Shown here: positions 26,732 to 35,603 of the stretch, one piece after another
How the letters are laid out: each line of letters starts with the position of its first letter
Position numbering within the stretch: position 1 is the stretch's first letter
Source of the DNA: an uncultured Lentisphaerota bacterium
GTDB taxonomy: Bacteria > Verrucomicrobiota > Lentisphaeria > Oligosphaerales > CAITYL01
Direction: 5' to 3'
NCBI GenBank assembly: GCA_903921725.1
Contig: CAIXRA010000006.1
Coordinates: 1 to 64,000 of the forward strand
Length of the DNA stretch: 64,000 bases
Translations under genes and position numbers: made by a program
The notes under the pieces: generated by a model
What the model saw: the letters and a program-made list of their open reading frames with translations, nothing else
Told to the model about the DNA's origin: nothing
Database searches by the model: none

Positions 26732-27613
26732 ATGGATCATCTCGACAAACTTGAGGCGCAGAGCGTTCATATCCTGCGCGAATCGTACCGCGAGTTCAAG
26801 AGCCTGGTCATGCTCTGGTCGATCGGCAAGGACAGCACCGTCCTGCTGTGGCTGGCGCGCAAGGCGTTCTTCGGGCATGTGCCGTTCCCGCTGATGCATG
26901 TGGACACGCACTCCAAAATTCCGGCGATGATCGAGTACCGCAACCGGCTGGCGGTCGAGTTCAAGCTCGACCTGATCGTCGGCGAGAACGCGGCCGCGCT
27001 GGCGGCGGGCGAGACTTTCCCGAATGGAAAACTCACGCGCATCGACTGCTGCCGCAAGCTCAAGAGCGAGGCGCTCAAGCACACGCTCTCCGGCGAGTGG
27101 CCGCGCCTGCGCATCGACCACACAACCGGCGCACTGGTGCCTGACCGCTCCCGCGAGGCGTTCACCGGCGTGATTGTCGGCGCCCGCGCCGACGAGGAGG
27201 GTAGCCGCTCGAAGGAGCGCTACTTCTCGCCGCGCGACAAGCAAAGCGATTGGGATGTCGGAGACCAGCCGCCCGAGCTGTGGAACCAGTACAAGACCGA
27301 CTTCGCGCCGGGCACGCACGTCCGCGTGCATCCGTTGCTCGACTGGACTGAACTGAACATCTGGGAATACATCCACCGCGAGAAGATCCCCATCATTGAC
27401 CTCTACTTCGACCAGGGCGACGGCAAGCGCTACCGCTCGCTCGGCTGCTATCCCTGCACCAGCCCGGTGAACTCCACGGCGCGCAACGTGGCGGAGATCA
27501 TCACCGAGCTCAAGACCGGCAAGTTCGCGAACATCGCGGAACGCTCCGGCCGCGAGCAGGACAAGGAAGACGGCGGCGGCCTGGAGACGCTGCGCCGCGA
27601 GGGGTACATGTGA
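26732..27613 (+). CDS. cysD: Sulfate adenylyltransferase subunit 2 CysD
   Basis: CysD is the catalytic half of ATP sulfurylase and makes APS from ATP and sulfate, driven by the GTPase CysN. The 293-residue protein starts [16 protein letters not shown] and contains the PP-loop-like [41 protein letters not shown] and the [13 protein letters not shown] region. All are characteristic of the family and undisrupted. The start at 26732 follows an AAAAAAGGAATCTCC stretch. The preceding 197 bp (26535-26731) hold purine/pyrimidine-skewed sequence and a short GACAGGAATGTCTGCCC hairpin-like motif, but no gene. The partner cysN lies downstream after a repeat-bearing 300-bp gap. Confidence 0.96.
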   Translation: MDHLDKLEAQSVHILRESYREFKSLVMLWSIGKDSTVLLWLARKAFFGHVPFPLMHVDTHSKIPAMIEYRNRLAVEFKLDLIVGENAAALAAGETFPNGKLTRIDCCRKLKSEALKHTLSGEWPRLRIDHTTGALVPDRSREAFTGVIVGARADEEGSRSKERYFSPRDKQSDWDVGDQPPELWNQYKTDFAPGTHVRVHPLLDWTELNIWEYIHREKIPIIDLYFDQGDGKRYRSLGCYPCTSPVNSTARNVAEIITELKTGKFANIAERSGREQDKEDGGGLETLRREGYM

Positions 27614-27660
27614 GGAAGGGAAACCGTGCCTTGTTCCGGATTTGGTTTGGTCATGCCCAC

Positions 27661-27874
27661 GCCACGGAGTGGCCGAGCGTTGGTTAGCCTGGTGGCGTAA
27701 GCCCCAGGTTGAGAGACAAAAAGGATTGCGCCCCAAATGGGGCGCGCCAAAGACGATGACTATGGCACATGACCTGATAACGGGAAAAAACCGCCCCGCC
27801 GGGGCGGAATGGTTTTATAACACATAACCTGGGGCTTACGCCGCCAGGCTAACCAACGCACGCCCCTCCGGGGC
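27661..27874. repeat. Inverted-repeat intergenic element between cysD and cysN
   Basis: Arms of about 50 bp (27661-27710 and 27826-27874) are inverted copies. They share GCGTTGGTTAGCCTGG, then a one-base difference, then GCGTAAGCCCCAGGTT. They flank about 115 bp with internal GC hairpins (GCCCCAAATGGGGC, CCGCCCCGCCGGGGCGG). It fills most of the 304-bp gap between two genes that are normally adjacent. No coding capacity is seen. A transcript across it would fold strongly and could affect cysN expression. Confidence 0.85.
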
Positions 27875-27917
27875 TAACACCAACCTATTTTGCAGGAAAA
27901 ACATCGAGGATTTTCCC

Positions 27918-29741
27918 ATGAGCACCAACACCATTCATCCACCCACCGACAACTCCCAGATGAGCATCGTCATCGTCGGCCATGTCGACCACGGCAAGAG
28001 CACCATCATCGGCCGCCTCCTCGCGGAGACCGGCTCCCTGCCCCAGGGCAAACTGGAACAGGTCCGCGAGATGTGCCGCCGCAACGCCCGCCCGTTCGAG
28101 TACGCCTTCCTGCTGGACGCGCTCAAGGACGAGCAGGCGCAGGGGATCACCATCGACACCGCCCGCTGCTTCTTCAAGACCGAGAAGCGCCGCTACATCC
28201 TGATCGACGCCCCGGGGCACATCGAGTTCCTCAAGAACATGATCACCGGCGCCGCCCGCGCTGAAGCGGTGCTGCTCACCATCGATGCGCACGAGGGAAT
28301 CCAGGAGAACACCAAGCGCCACGGCTACATGGTCTCCATGCTCGGCATCCGCCAGATCTGCGTGCTGGTCAACAAGATGGACCTCGTCGGCTACGACCAG
28401 GCCGTCTTCGAGCGCATCAAGGCGGAGTACACCGCGTTCCTGAAAAACCTGCAGATCGAGCCGGTCGCCTTCATCCCGATCAGCGGCATGGCGGGCACCA
28501 ACATGGTCGCCCGCGGCGAAGCCACGCCCTGGTACCACGGCCCGACCGTGCTGGAGCAGATCGATGCATTCACGCCGAAAGCGGCGCCGCTCAACTTCCC
28601 GTTCCGCCTGCCGGTGCAGGACATCTACAAGTTCACGGAACAGAACGATGACCGCCGCATCGTGGCCGGCACCATCGAAACCGGCCGGATCAACGCCGGC
28701 GACGCCGTGACCTTCTACCCGTCCCGCAAAAGATCGCGCATCAAAAGCGTGGAGTACTTCAACGGTCCGGAGAACCCGGATGCCGCCGCCGGTGAGGCGC
28801 CCGGATTCACCCTGCACACCCAGATCTACATCAAGCCCGGCGAACTGATGGTGCGCGACGACGAAAAGCCGCCGCACGTCGGCACCCGTTTCCGCACCAA
28901 CCTCTTCTGGATGGGCCATGCACCGATGATCAAGGGACGAAACTACAAGCTCAAGCTCGGCGCCGCCCGCGTCCCGGTCAAGCTCGCCGAAGTTCTCACG
29001 GTGCTCGACGCTTCCGAGCTGAGCACGGTCCAGAACAAGCAGCAGATCGACCGGCACGACGTGGCCGAATGCGTGCTGGAGACCGCCAAGCCCGTCGCCT
29101 TCGACGTCGCCGGCGAGATCGAGCGCACCGGACGCCTCGTCATCGTCGACAATTACGAAATCGCCGGTGCCGGCATCATCCTGGCCCCGATCACCGACGA
29201 GGAGACCACGCTCAAGGCGCACATCCGCCAGCGCGAGGCCATGTGGCGTCCCAGCGCCATCAGCCGCGAACTCCGCACCAGCGCCTACCGCCACGGCGCC
29301 AAGTTCATCGTCGTCACCGGCGAGTCGGCCGAGGCCGGCGAACGCGTCGCCGCCGCGCTGGAAAAGGATTTGTTTGCGGGCGACTTCAAGGCGTACTACC
29401 TCGGCGTCAGCAACGTCGCCCGCGGGCTCGACGCCGACCTTGGCGCCGTCACGGAAATTGATGACGAGCAGATTCGCCGCATCGGTGAACTGGCGCGCAT
29501 CATGACCGACGCCGGGCTGATCTTCATCACCTCGCTGCCGGGGATCGACGAGCACGACCTGCGCACGCTCGAACTGCTCAACCAGCCGCACGAAATCCTC
29601 GTCGTCAACATCGGCGAAAACCGCTTCACCGACTACACACCGCACCTGTCGCTTCCGGCGGGGCTCCGCGACGAAGTGGCGGCCGAGCGTGTCATGCATC
29701 TCCTGGCCGACAAGGACGTAATCATCGAATACTACCTGTAA
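27918..29741 (+). CDS. cysN: Sulfate adenylyltransferase GTPase subunit CysN with APS-kinase-like tail
   Basis: CysN couples GTP hydrolysis to APS synthesis by CysD. The 607-residue chain has an EF-Tu-like GTPase domain (GHVDHGKST near 21, DAPGH near 97, NKMD near 153) and beta-barrel domains to about residue 430. From about 440 to 607 it carries a domain resembling APS kinase (ISRELRTSAYRHGAKF, YLGVSNVARGLDADLG, RRIGELARIMTDAGLIF). The kinase P-loop, expected as GxxxxGKS, reads VVTGESAEAGERVA, so ATP binding is probably lost. The start at 27918 follows a GAGGATTTTCCC stretch. A non-functional kinase domain fits the APS-type reductase encoded upstream. It may instead have a structural role in the CysDN complex. 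Confidence 0.93.
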   Translation: MSTNTIHPPTDNSQMSIVIVGHVDHGKSTIIGRLLAETGSLPQGKLEQVREMCRRNARPFEYAFLLDALKDEQAQGITIDTARCFFKTEKRRYILIDAPGHIEFLKNMITGAARAEAVLLTIDAHEGIQENTKRHGYMVSMLGIRQICVLVNKMDLVGYDQAVFERIKAEYTAFLKNLQIEPVAFIPISGMAGTNMVARGEATPWYHGPTVLEQIDAFTPKAAPLNFPFRLPVQDIYKFTEQNDDRRIVAGTIETGRINAGDAVTFYPSRKRSRIKSVEYFNGPENPDAAAGEAPGFTLHTQIYIKPGELMVRDDEKPPHVGTRFRTNLFWMGHAPMIKGRNYKLKLGAARVPVKLAEVLTVLDASELSTVQNKQQIDRHDVAECVLETAKPVAFDVAGEIERTGRLVIVDNYEIAGAGIILAPITDEETTLKAHIRQREAMWRPSAISRELRTSAYRHGAKFIVVTGESAEAGERVAAALEKDLFAGDFKAYYLGVSNVARGLDADLGAVTEIDDEQIRRIGELARIMTDAGLIFITSLPGIDEHDLRTLELLNQPHEILVVNIGENRFTDYTPHLSLPAGLRDEVAAERVMHLLADKDVIIEYYL

Positions 29742-29782
29742 AGCGCAAACCCCCAAAATCACTCTAAAGGAAAAAGAAAACC

Positions 29783-30850
29783 ATGCACACTTCAATTGTA
29801 CATCTGATCCGGGCCGCTGGCGTCGCAAGCGCGCTGGCCATCGTCACGCAAACACGCGCCGCCGACAACAGCACCCTGCTGAATGTCTCCTACGACCCCA
29901 CGCGCGAGTTGTACACCGAGTACAATGCAGCCTTCGCCAAGCACTGGAAGGCAGCACAGGGGCAGGACGTGACCGTCCGCCAGTCGCACGGCGGCTCCGG
30001 CAAGCAGGCCCGCGGCGTCATCGACGGCCTGGACGCCGACGCCGTGACCCTCGCCTTGGCGGGGGACATCGACGCCATTGCGGACAAATCCAAGCTGCTC
30101 CCGCCCGACTGGCAGAAGCGGCTCCCGAACAACAGCGCGCCCTATACCTCCACCATCGTGTTCCTCGTGCGCAAAGGAAACCCGAAGAAAATCAAGGATT
30201 GGGATGACCTGGTCCGCCCCGGAGTCTCGGTGATCACTCCGAACCCGAAAACATCGGGTGGCGCGCGCTGGAACTACCTGGCAGCGTGGGGGTTCTCGCT
30301 CAAGCAGGAGCTCGGCGACCTGGCAAAGGTCAACCAGCCGGCCGCCGCCGCGGAAGTCGCCAAGGCCCATGAAAAGGCGCAGGCGTTCGTCGCGGCGCTC
30401 TTCCGCAACGTGCCGGTGCTCGACTCCGGCGCACGCGGCTCCACGACCACCTTCGTCCAGCGCGGGCTGGGGGATGTGCTGCTGGCGTGGGAGAACGAGG
30501 CGTACCTCTCGGTGAAGGAGTTCGGCGCGGACAAGTTCGAAATCGTCACCCCGTCCATCAGCATCCTGGCCGAACCGCCGGTGACCGTGGTGGACCGGAA
30601 CGCCGACAGGCACGGCACGCGCAAGCTTGCCGAAGCCTATCTGAACTATCTCTACACGCCGGAGGGTCAGGAAATTGCCGCGCGCAATTTCTACCGGCCG
30701 CGTCTGGCGGAAGTCGCCAAGAGGTACGAGGCCAAGTTCTCCAAGGTGACGCTCTTCACAATCGATGATCTGTTCGGCGGCTGGAAGAAGGCGCAGAAGG
30801 CGCACTTCGCCGACGGCGGCTCCTTCGACCAGATCTACCAACCCAAGTAA
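29783..30850 (+). CDS. sbp: Periplasmic sulfate-binding protein
   Basis: This solute-binding protein delivers sulfate or thiosulfate to the CysTWA transporter encoded downstream. The 355-residue chain begins with a signal peptide ([20 protein letters not shown]). Family signatures are [42 protein letters not shown] and [17 protein letters not shown], which include the sulfate-contacting main-chain segments. The ATG at 29783 follows AAAGGAAAAAGAAAACC. It lies 41 bp after cysN, so transcription is probably shared. The choice between Sbp and CysP cannot be made firmly without alignment. Confidence 0.93.
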   Translation: MHTSIVHLIRAAGVASALAIVTQTRAADNSTLLNVSYDPTRELYTEYNAAFAKHWKAAQGQDVTVRQSHGGSGKQARGVIDGLDADAVTLALAGDIDAIADKSKLLPPDWQKRLPNNSAPYTSTIVFLVRKGNPKKIKDWDDLVRPGVSVITPNPKTSGGARWNYLAAWGFSLKQELGDLAKVNQPAAAAEVAKAHEKAQAFVAALFRNVPVLDSGARGSTTTFVQRGLGDVLLAWENEAYLSVKEFGADKFEIVTPSISILAEPPVTVVDRNADRHGTRKLAEAYLNYLYTPEGQEIAARNFYRPRLAEVAKRYEAKFSKVTLFTIDDLFGGWKKAQKAHFADGGSFDQIYQPK

Positions 30851-30929
30851 AGCCCAAATCCGGGGGAGGCGTCCTCCCTCCCCCTGAACCCCCCGGAGGG
30901 TGCCACAGGCACGGTTTCATTTAACACCA

Positions 30930-31005
30930 AGAGTTGCGGAGTGCGCAGGCGGATTACGCGTTGCCAGGACGGACGATCAGCTTCGCCTGCGGACTCCGCA
31001 ACTCT
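30930..31005. repeat. Hairpin between sulfate-binding protein and permease genes
   Basis: Inverted arms AGAGTTGCGGAGT(G/C)CGCAGGCG at 30930-30951 and 30984-31005 differ at one base and surround a loop of about 32 nt. A smaller GGGGGAGG...CCTCCCTCCCC hairpin lies just upstream near 30860. No U-tract follows either of them, so they may be repeats or RNA-stabilising stems rather than a strong terminator. They would allow higher expression of the binding protein than of the permease. Confidence 0.7.
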
Positions 31006-31116
31006 GAGATTAAAAGAAAAATGTGGCTATGCCACTCTCCAGAGGGGTTCGGGGAGAGGCGAGAACGGCATCTCCCCCGACTTTTGCTCCGACCATTCAT
31101 CAGGGAAACAGCTCCG

Positions 31117-31956
31117 ATGTCCTTCCAATTCAAACAACGCTCGGTGTTGCCGGGCTTCAACCTGACGCTTGGATACAGCGTGCTGTACCTGAGCCTGATC
31201 GTGCTGCTGCCGCTGGCGACGTTGTTCACGCGCGCCGCCTCCCTCTCGTGGTCGGAATTCTGGGCCGTCGCCTCCGATTCGCGCGCCGTCGCCTCCTACA
31301 AACTCACGCTGGGCGCCTCGCTGGCCGGGGCTCTGGCCAACGCCCTCTTCGGCTTCATCGTGGCCTGGACGCTGGTGCGCTATTCCTTCCCCGGCCGGAA
31401 ACTGTTTGACGCCATCGTGGATCTGCCGTTCGCCATGCCGACCGCCGTCTCGGGCATCGCCCTGACCGCCATCTATTCCCAGAACGGCTGGATCGGCCGC
31501 TGGCTGGAGCCGCTCGGGATCAAGGCCGCCTTCTCGCCGCTCGGCGTGACCATCGCGCTGACCTTCATCGGCCTCCCGTTTGTCGTCCGCACGCTCCAGC
31601 CGGCGCTGCAGGAGTTGGAGATCGAACTGGAGGACGCCGCCGCCAGCCTTGGCGCCAACCGCTGGCAGACGTTCCGCCGCGTCATCTTTCCGGCGCTCTT
31701 CCCGGCGCTGCTCACCGGCTTCGCGCTGGCCTTCGCGCGGGCGCTGGGCGAATACGGTTCGGTCATCTTCATCGCCGGCAACATGCCGATGAAGACGGAG
31801 ATCACCTCCCTGCTCATCATCGTCAAACTCGAACAGTACGATTACGCCGGCGCGGCCGCCATCGCCGTGGTCATGCTCGTCGCCTCCTTCGTCATCCTGC
31901 TGGGCGTCAACCTTCTGCAATGGTGGTTCGCCCGGCGCCACAACGGGAGGGGCTGA
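31117..31956 (+). CDS. cysT: Sulfate ABC transporter permease CysT
   Basis: This is one of two inner-membrane channel subunits of the sulfate/thiosulfate importer. The 279-residue protein has about six membrane helices and the EAA loop for ATPase contact (LEDAAASLGANRWQTFRRVIFP), as well as ALGEYGSVIFIAGNMP, which is characteristic of CysT/CysU. The ATG at 31117 is chosen because it opens the conserved N-terminus MSFQFKQRSVLPGF and has AGGGA about 12 bases before it. The frame runs further upstream without protein-like sequence. Two bases separate its stop from the cysW start. Confidence 0.94.
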   Translation: MSFQFKQRSVLPGFNLTLGYSVLYLSLIVLLPLATLFTRAASLSWSEFWAVASDSRAVASYKLTLGASLAGALANALFGFIVAWTLVRYSFPGRKLFDAIVDLPFAMPTAVSGIALTAIYSQNGWIGRWLEPLGIKAAFSPLGVTIALTFIGLPFVVRTLQPALQELEIELEDAAASLGANRWQTFRRVIFPALFPALLTGFALAFARALGEYGSVIFIAGNMPMKTEITSLLIIVKLEQYDYAGAAAIAVVMLVASFVILLGVNLLQWWFARRHNGRG

Positions 31957-31958
31957 CC

Positions 31959-32867
31959 ATGCTTGGTGCACCGTCGACTCATGACTCCGGCGCTCCGGCA
32001 ACCGGCTCGCGCGACCCCGCGGCTGTGAAATGGGGGCTCATCGCGGCGACGGTCCTCTTCCTGCTGCTGTTCCTGGCCCTGCCGCTGGCGGCCATCTTCA
32101 CCGAGGCGCTGCGCAAAGGTTTCGGCGCCTACCTGGCGAGCTTCCACGACCCGGCGGCGCTGGACGCCATCAAGCTCACACTGCTGGTCTCCGCCATTGC
32201 CGTGCCGCTGAACGTCGTCTTCGGCCTGGCCGCCGCCTGGGCCATCGCCAAGTTCGAGTTTGTGGGAAAGAGCCTCCTGACCACGCTGATCGACCTGCCG
32301 TTCGCCGTCTCGCCGGTGATTTCGGGCTTGATCTACGTCCTGCTGTTCGGACTCCACGGCTGGTTCGGTTCATGGTTGTCGGAGCACAACTTCAAGATCA
32401 TCTTCGCCGTGCCGGGCATCGTGCTGGCCACAATGTTCGTCACCTTCCCGTTCGTCGCCCGCGAGCTGATTCCGCTCATGCAGGAGCAGGGTTCGGACGA
32501 GGAACAGGCCGCGCTCGTGCTTGGCGCCAACGGCTGGCAGACCTTCCGGCGCGTCACGCTCCCGAACGTGAAGTGGGGGCTGCTCTACGGCGTCATCCTA
32601 TGCAACGCCCGCGCCATGGGCGAGTTCGGCGCCGTCTCGGTCGTTTCCGGCCACATCCGCGGCCTGACCGACACCGTTCCGCTGCATGTCGAGATCCTGT
32701 ACAACGAGTACAACTTCGTCGCCGCCTTCGCCGTGGCCTCGCTGCTGGCCCTGCTGGCGCTGGTCACCCTCGGCGCCAAGACGCTGGTCGAAATGAAAGT
32801 CCGCCGCGAGCTCGCCGAAGCCGCCGCGCTGGCCTCCCCCAGGCACAATAACGAGGGACAATCATGA
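31959..32867 (+). CDS. cysW: Sulfate ABC transporter permease CysW
   Basis: This is the second channel subunit of the sulfate importer. Its 302 residues include about six hydrophobic helices ([21 protein letters not shown] and others), the EAA-type loop ([20 protein letters not shown]) and the CysW-like [18 protein letters not shown]. The start at 31959 lies two bases after the cysT stop with GGGAGGGG preceding it. Its stop overlaps the cysA start (ATGA). Together with CysT, CysA and the upstream binding protein it forms a complete importer. Confidence 0.94.
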   Translation: MLGAPSTHDSGAPATGSRDPAAVKWGLIAATVLFLLLFLALPLAAIFTEALRKGFGAYLASFHDPAALDAIKLTLLVSAIAVPLNVVFGLAAAWAIAKFEFVGKSLLTTLIDLPFAVSPVISGLIYVLLFGLHGWFGSWLSEHNFKIIFAVPGIVLATMFVTFPFVARELIPLMQEQGSDEEQAALVLGANGWQTFRRVTLPNVKWGLLYGVILCNARAMGEFGAVSVVSGHIRGLTDTVPLHVEILYNEYNFVAAFAVASLLALLALVTLGAKTLVEMKVRRELAEAAALASPRHNNEGQS

Positions 32868-33937
32868 GCATCGAACTCCGCAACATCAGCAAGAGCTTCG
32901 GCCAGTTCCAGGCGCTGCGCGGCGTGAACCTGACCGTGCCAGACGGCCAGCTCGTCGCGCTCCTCGGCCCCTCCGGCTCCGGCAAGACCACCCTGCTGCG
33001 CGTCATCGCCGGCCTGGAGTCGGCGGACGGGGCGGACAAGCCGGAAATCCTCTTCCACAGGCAGGATGTGGCGGGGGCGGACGTGCGCAGCCGGGGTGTC
33101 GGCTTCGTCTTCCAGCACTACGCGCTCTTCCGGCACATGAACGTGTTCGAAAACATCGCCTTCGGCCTGCGTGTCCGCCCCCGGGCCGCCCGCCCGGCCG
33201 AAGCGCAGATCCGTGAGCGCGTCCGCGAACTGCTGCGGCTGGTGCAGCTGGAGGGGCTGGAGGGACGCTTCCCCTCGCAGCTCTCCGGCGGCCAGCGCCA
33301 GCGCGTCGCCCTCGCCCGCGCCCTGGCGGTCGAACCGAAAATCCTGCTGCTGGACGAACCGTTCGGCGCCCTCGACGCACGTGTGCGTCAGGATCTCCGC
33401 CGCTGGCTGCGCCGCCTCCATGATGAAATCCATGTCACCAGCGTCTTCGTCACCCACGACCAGGAGGAGGCGCTCGAGGTCGCCGACCGCGTCGTCGTCA
33501 TGAACAAGGGACGCATCGAACAGGAGGGCACGCCCGATGACGTGTTCCACAACCCCGCCAGCGAGTTCGTCATGAACTTCCTCGGCAACGTCAATCTTTT
33601 CCACGGCCGCGTCGAGGAAGGCAAAGCCGTCCTCGGCTCGCTGGTGGTGGATTCCCCGGATGGGAAGAAGGCACCCGGCGCGAACGCAAAACTGTTCGTG
33701 CGCCCGTACGACCTGGACATCCGCCTTGAAGACACCGGCGGCCTTCTCGGCGCACGCATCGTCCGCATCCAGTCCGCCGGCTCCGTCGTCAAGCTTGAAC
33801 TGCTCGCCGACGGCGAAAAGCCGCTGCATGTGGAACTGACCCACACCCGGTTCCGCGAACTGAAGATCGCCCCCGGCCGGCGCATCTTCGTCGTCCCCCG
33901 CGACGCCAGGGTTTTCGTCGAGGATTATACGATTTGA
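32864..33937 (+). CDS. cysA: Sulfate ABC transporter ATP-binding protein CysA
   Basis: CysA powers sulfate import. The 357 residues carry Walker A ([12 protein letters not shown]), Q-loop ([12 protein letters not shown]), ABC signature ([15 protein letters not shown]), Walker B ([13 protein letters not shown]) and switch His ([10 protein letters not shown]). A C-terminal TOBE-like regulatory domain follows ([13 protein letters not shown] onwards, residues about 240-355). The start overlaps cysW by ATGA. The sulfite reductase gene begins 34 bases after its stop, so uptake and reduction genes are probably cotranscribed. Confidence 0.95.
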   Translation: MSIELRNISKSFGQFQALRGVNLTVPDGQLVALLGPSGSGKTTLLRVIAGLESADGADKPEILFHRQDVAGADVRSRGVGFVFQHYALFRHMNVFENIAFGLRVRPRAARPAEAQIRERVRELLRLVQLEGLEGRFPSQLSGGQRQRVALARALAVEPKILLLDEPFGALDARVRQDLRRWLRRLHDEIHVTSVFVTHDQEEALEVADRVVVMNKGRIEQEGTPDDVFHNPASEFVMNFLGNVNLFHGRVEEGKAVLGSLVVDSPDGKKAPGANAKLFVRPYDLDIRLEDTGGLLGARIVRIQSAGSVVKLELLADGEKPLHVELTHTRFRELKIAPGRRIFVVPRDARVFVEDYTI

Positions 33938-33971
33938 CCTCGCAACCGCCGCTCTCCGGAGTTCACGCATC

Positions 33972-35603
33972 ATGCCCGCACAGCCAACCCCCACCCAGGT
34001 CGAGAAGGACAAGGTCGAGATCGGCCCGGACTTCGATTTCCGAGAGGTCGCCAGACGGCCCTGGGAGTCGTTCACGCCCAATGAGTTGGCCATGTTCAAG
34101 TGGACCGGCACCTACCAGCAGCTCCAGCCCCACTTTTTCATGATCCGCATGGTCACCCCCGGCGGCCTCATGACCACCCGGCAGTTCCGCCGCGCCGTCG
34201 ACCTGGCGGAACAGTACGCACAGGGGCAGCTCTGCATCACCACGCGCCAGACGCTCCAGTACCACTGGGTCCGCAAGGAGGACCTCTACAAGATCATCGA
34301 AGGGCTCGCCGAGGTCGGGCTGACGACGAAGAACGGCTGCGGCGACGTCTGCCGCAACGTCGTCACCTGCTCGCTCCAGGGCGTCTGCCCGCATGAAGTC
34401 GGCGGCCATGTGCGCCGGCTGCTCGAAGCCGTTGCCGCCGATCCGGAAATCCAGGACCGGCAGCGGAACCTCCCGCGCAAGCACAAGGTCAGCGTCGCCG
34501 GCTGCAACCGCGCCTGCGCCCAGACGCTGATGAACTGCCAGGGCTGGGTGCCGGCGACACGCACCGCGGCGGACGGCACGCCGGAGCCCGGCTGGACTCT
34601 GCACGCCGGCGGCGGCCTCGGCGCGCGCCCGTATCTGGGCAAGGTCATCTTCGGCTGGGTGCCCGACGCGCTGGCGCTGCCGGTGGCCCGCGCCGTCGTC
34701 GAGGCGCACCACGTCCACGGCGACCGCCGCAACCGCGCCAATTCCCGCCTGAAGATCGTCGTCGCCAACCAGGGCGCGCGCGGCTTCGCGGAGACGCTGC
34801 TCGGCATCCTCCGCGACCGCGCTGTCGCCGGCCTGGAACAACTCGCCATCCCCGCCGACCCCACGCCGGCCATCGCCCCGTCATACCTCGACAGCCAGAG
34901 TGTCATCCAACAGCGGCAGAAGGGGTTGAACACTGTCCGCGTCATCATCAAACGATCTGAAATATCCGTGCACGAAGGCCGTGAACTCGCCCGCCTCGCC
35001 GACCAGTACGACAACGGCGCCATCATGTTCACCAACCGCCAGAACCTGGAGTTGCGCAACGTTCCGGACGCCAGCGTCGAGCCGCTCCTCGGCGAACTCC
35101 GCAACGCCGGTTTCCGCACCGAAGGGCACGAGCGCCTGCCCGACATCGTCGCCTGCGTCGGCACCACCCAGTGCCGGATGGCGGTCAGCGACACGACCAA
35201 GGCCTACCGCCTGCTGCTCGGCACGCTTGCCGAAGACCGCGCGCTTTGGGAGGCCGTCGGCCCCCTGCGCATCAACCTCACCGGCTGCCCGAACAACTGC
35301 GCCCATGGCTGGATTGCCGACATCGGCCTGCGCGGCCGCCGCCTGCGCGACGACACCACCGGCGCCAGCACCGAGGGCTTCACTGTCCTGGTCGGCGGCA
35401 GCCTCGCCGGCGCCGGACGCATCGCCGCGCCGCTCCTCGACGTCGGCATGGAGGAGCTCCCCGCCGCCGTGCGCCGCATTCTCGAAGCCTACCTCGCCAA
35501 CCGCACGGGCAAGAATGAAACATTCGCCGACTTCGTCAGCCGCGTCACACCGGAAGGTGTCAAGGCACTCCTGCCCAAAAACGCAGGAAGGAGCGCTGCA
35601 TGA
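33972..35603 (+). CDS. Siroheme [4Fe-4S] sulfite/nitrite reductase, first copy
   Basis: This hemoprotein of 543 residues is predicted to carry out the six-electron reduction of sulfite to sulfide. It has the two pseudo-repeated ferredoxin-like halves of the family. Siroheme/cluster cysteines appear as CVGTTQC (near 395) and TGCPNNC (near 438). The substrate-side basic motifs include LCITTRQTLQYHWV and CGDVCRNVVTCSLQGVCPHE. It lacks an NADPH-flavin partner of the CysJ type; a ferredoxin-bearing flavoprotein overlaps its end by ATGA and probably supplies electrons. Its place after APS reductase and the transporter favours sulfite over nitrite, but sequence alone does not settle this. Confidence 0.92.
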   Translation: MPAQPTPTQVEKDKVEIGPDFDFREVARRPWESFTPNELAMFKWTGTYQQLQPHFFMIRMVTPGGLMTTRQFRRAVDLAEQYAQGQLCITTRQTLQYHWVRKEDLYKIIEGLAEVGLTTKNGCGDVCRNVVTCSLQGVCPHEVGGHVRRLLEAVAADPEIQDRQRNLPRKHKVSVAGCNRACAQTLMNCQGWVPATRTAADGTPEPGWTLHAGGGLGARPYLGKVIFGWVPDALALPVARAVVEAHHVHGDRRNRANSRLKIVVANQGARGFAETLLGILRDRAVAGLEQLAIPADPTPAIAPSYLDSQSVIQQRQKGLNTVRVIIKRSEISVHEGRELARLADQYDNGAIMFTNRQNLELRNVPDASVEPLLGELRNAGFRTEGHERLPDIVACVGTTQCRMAVSDTTKAYRLLLGTLAEDRALWEAVGPLRINLTGCPNNCAHGWIADIGLRGRRLRDDTTGASTEGFTVLVGGSLAGAGRIAAPLLDVGMEELPAAVRRILEAYLANRTGKNETFADFVSRVTPEGVKALLPKNAGRSAA

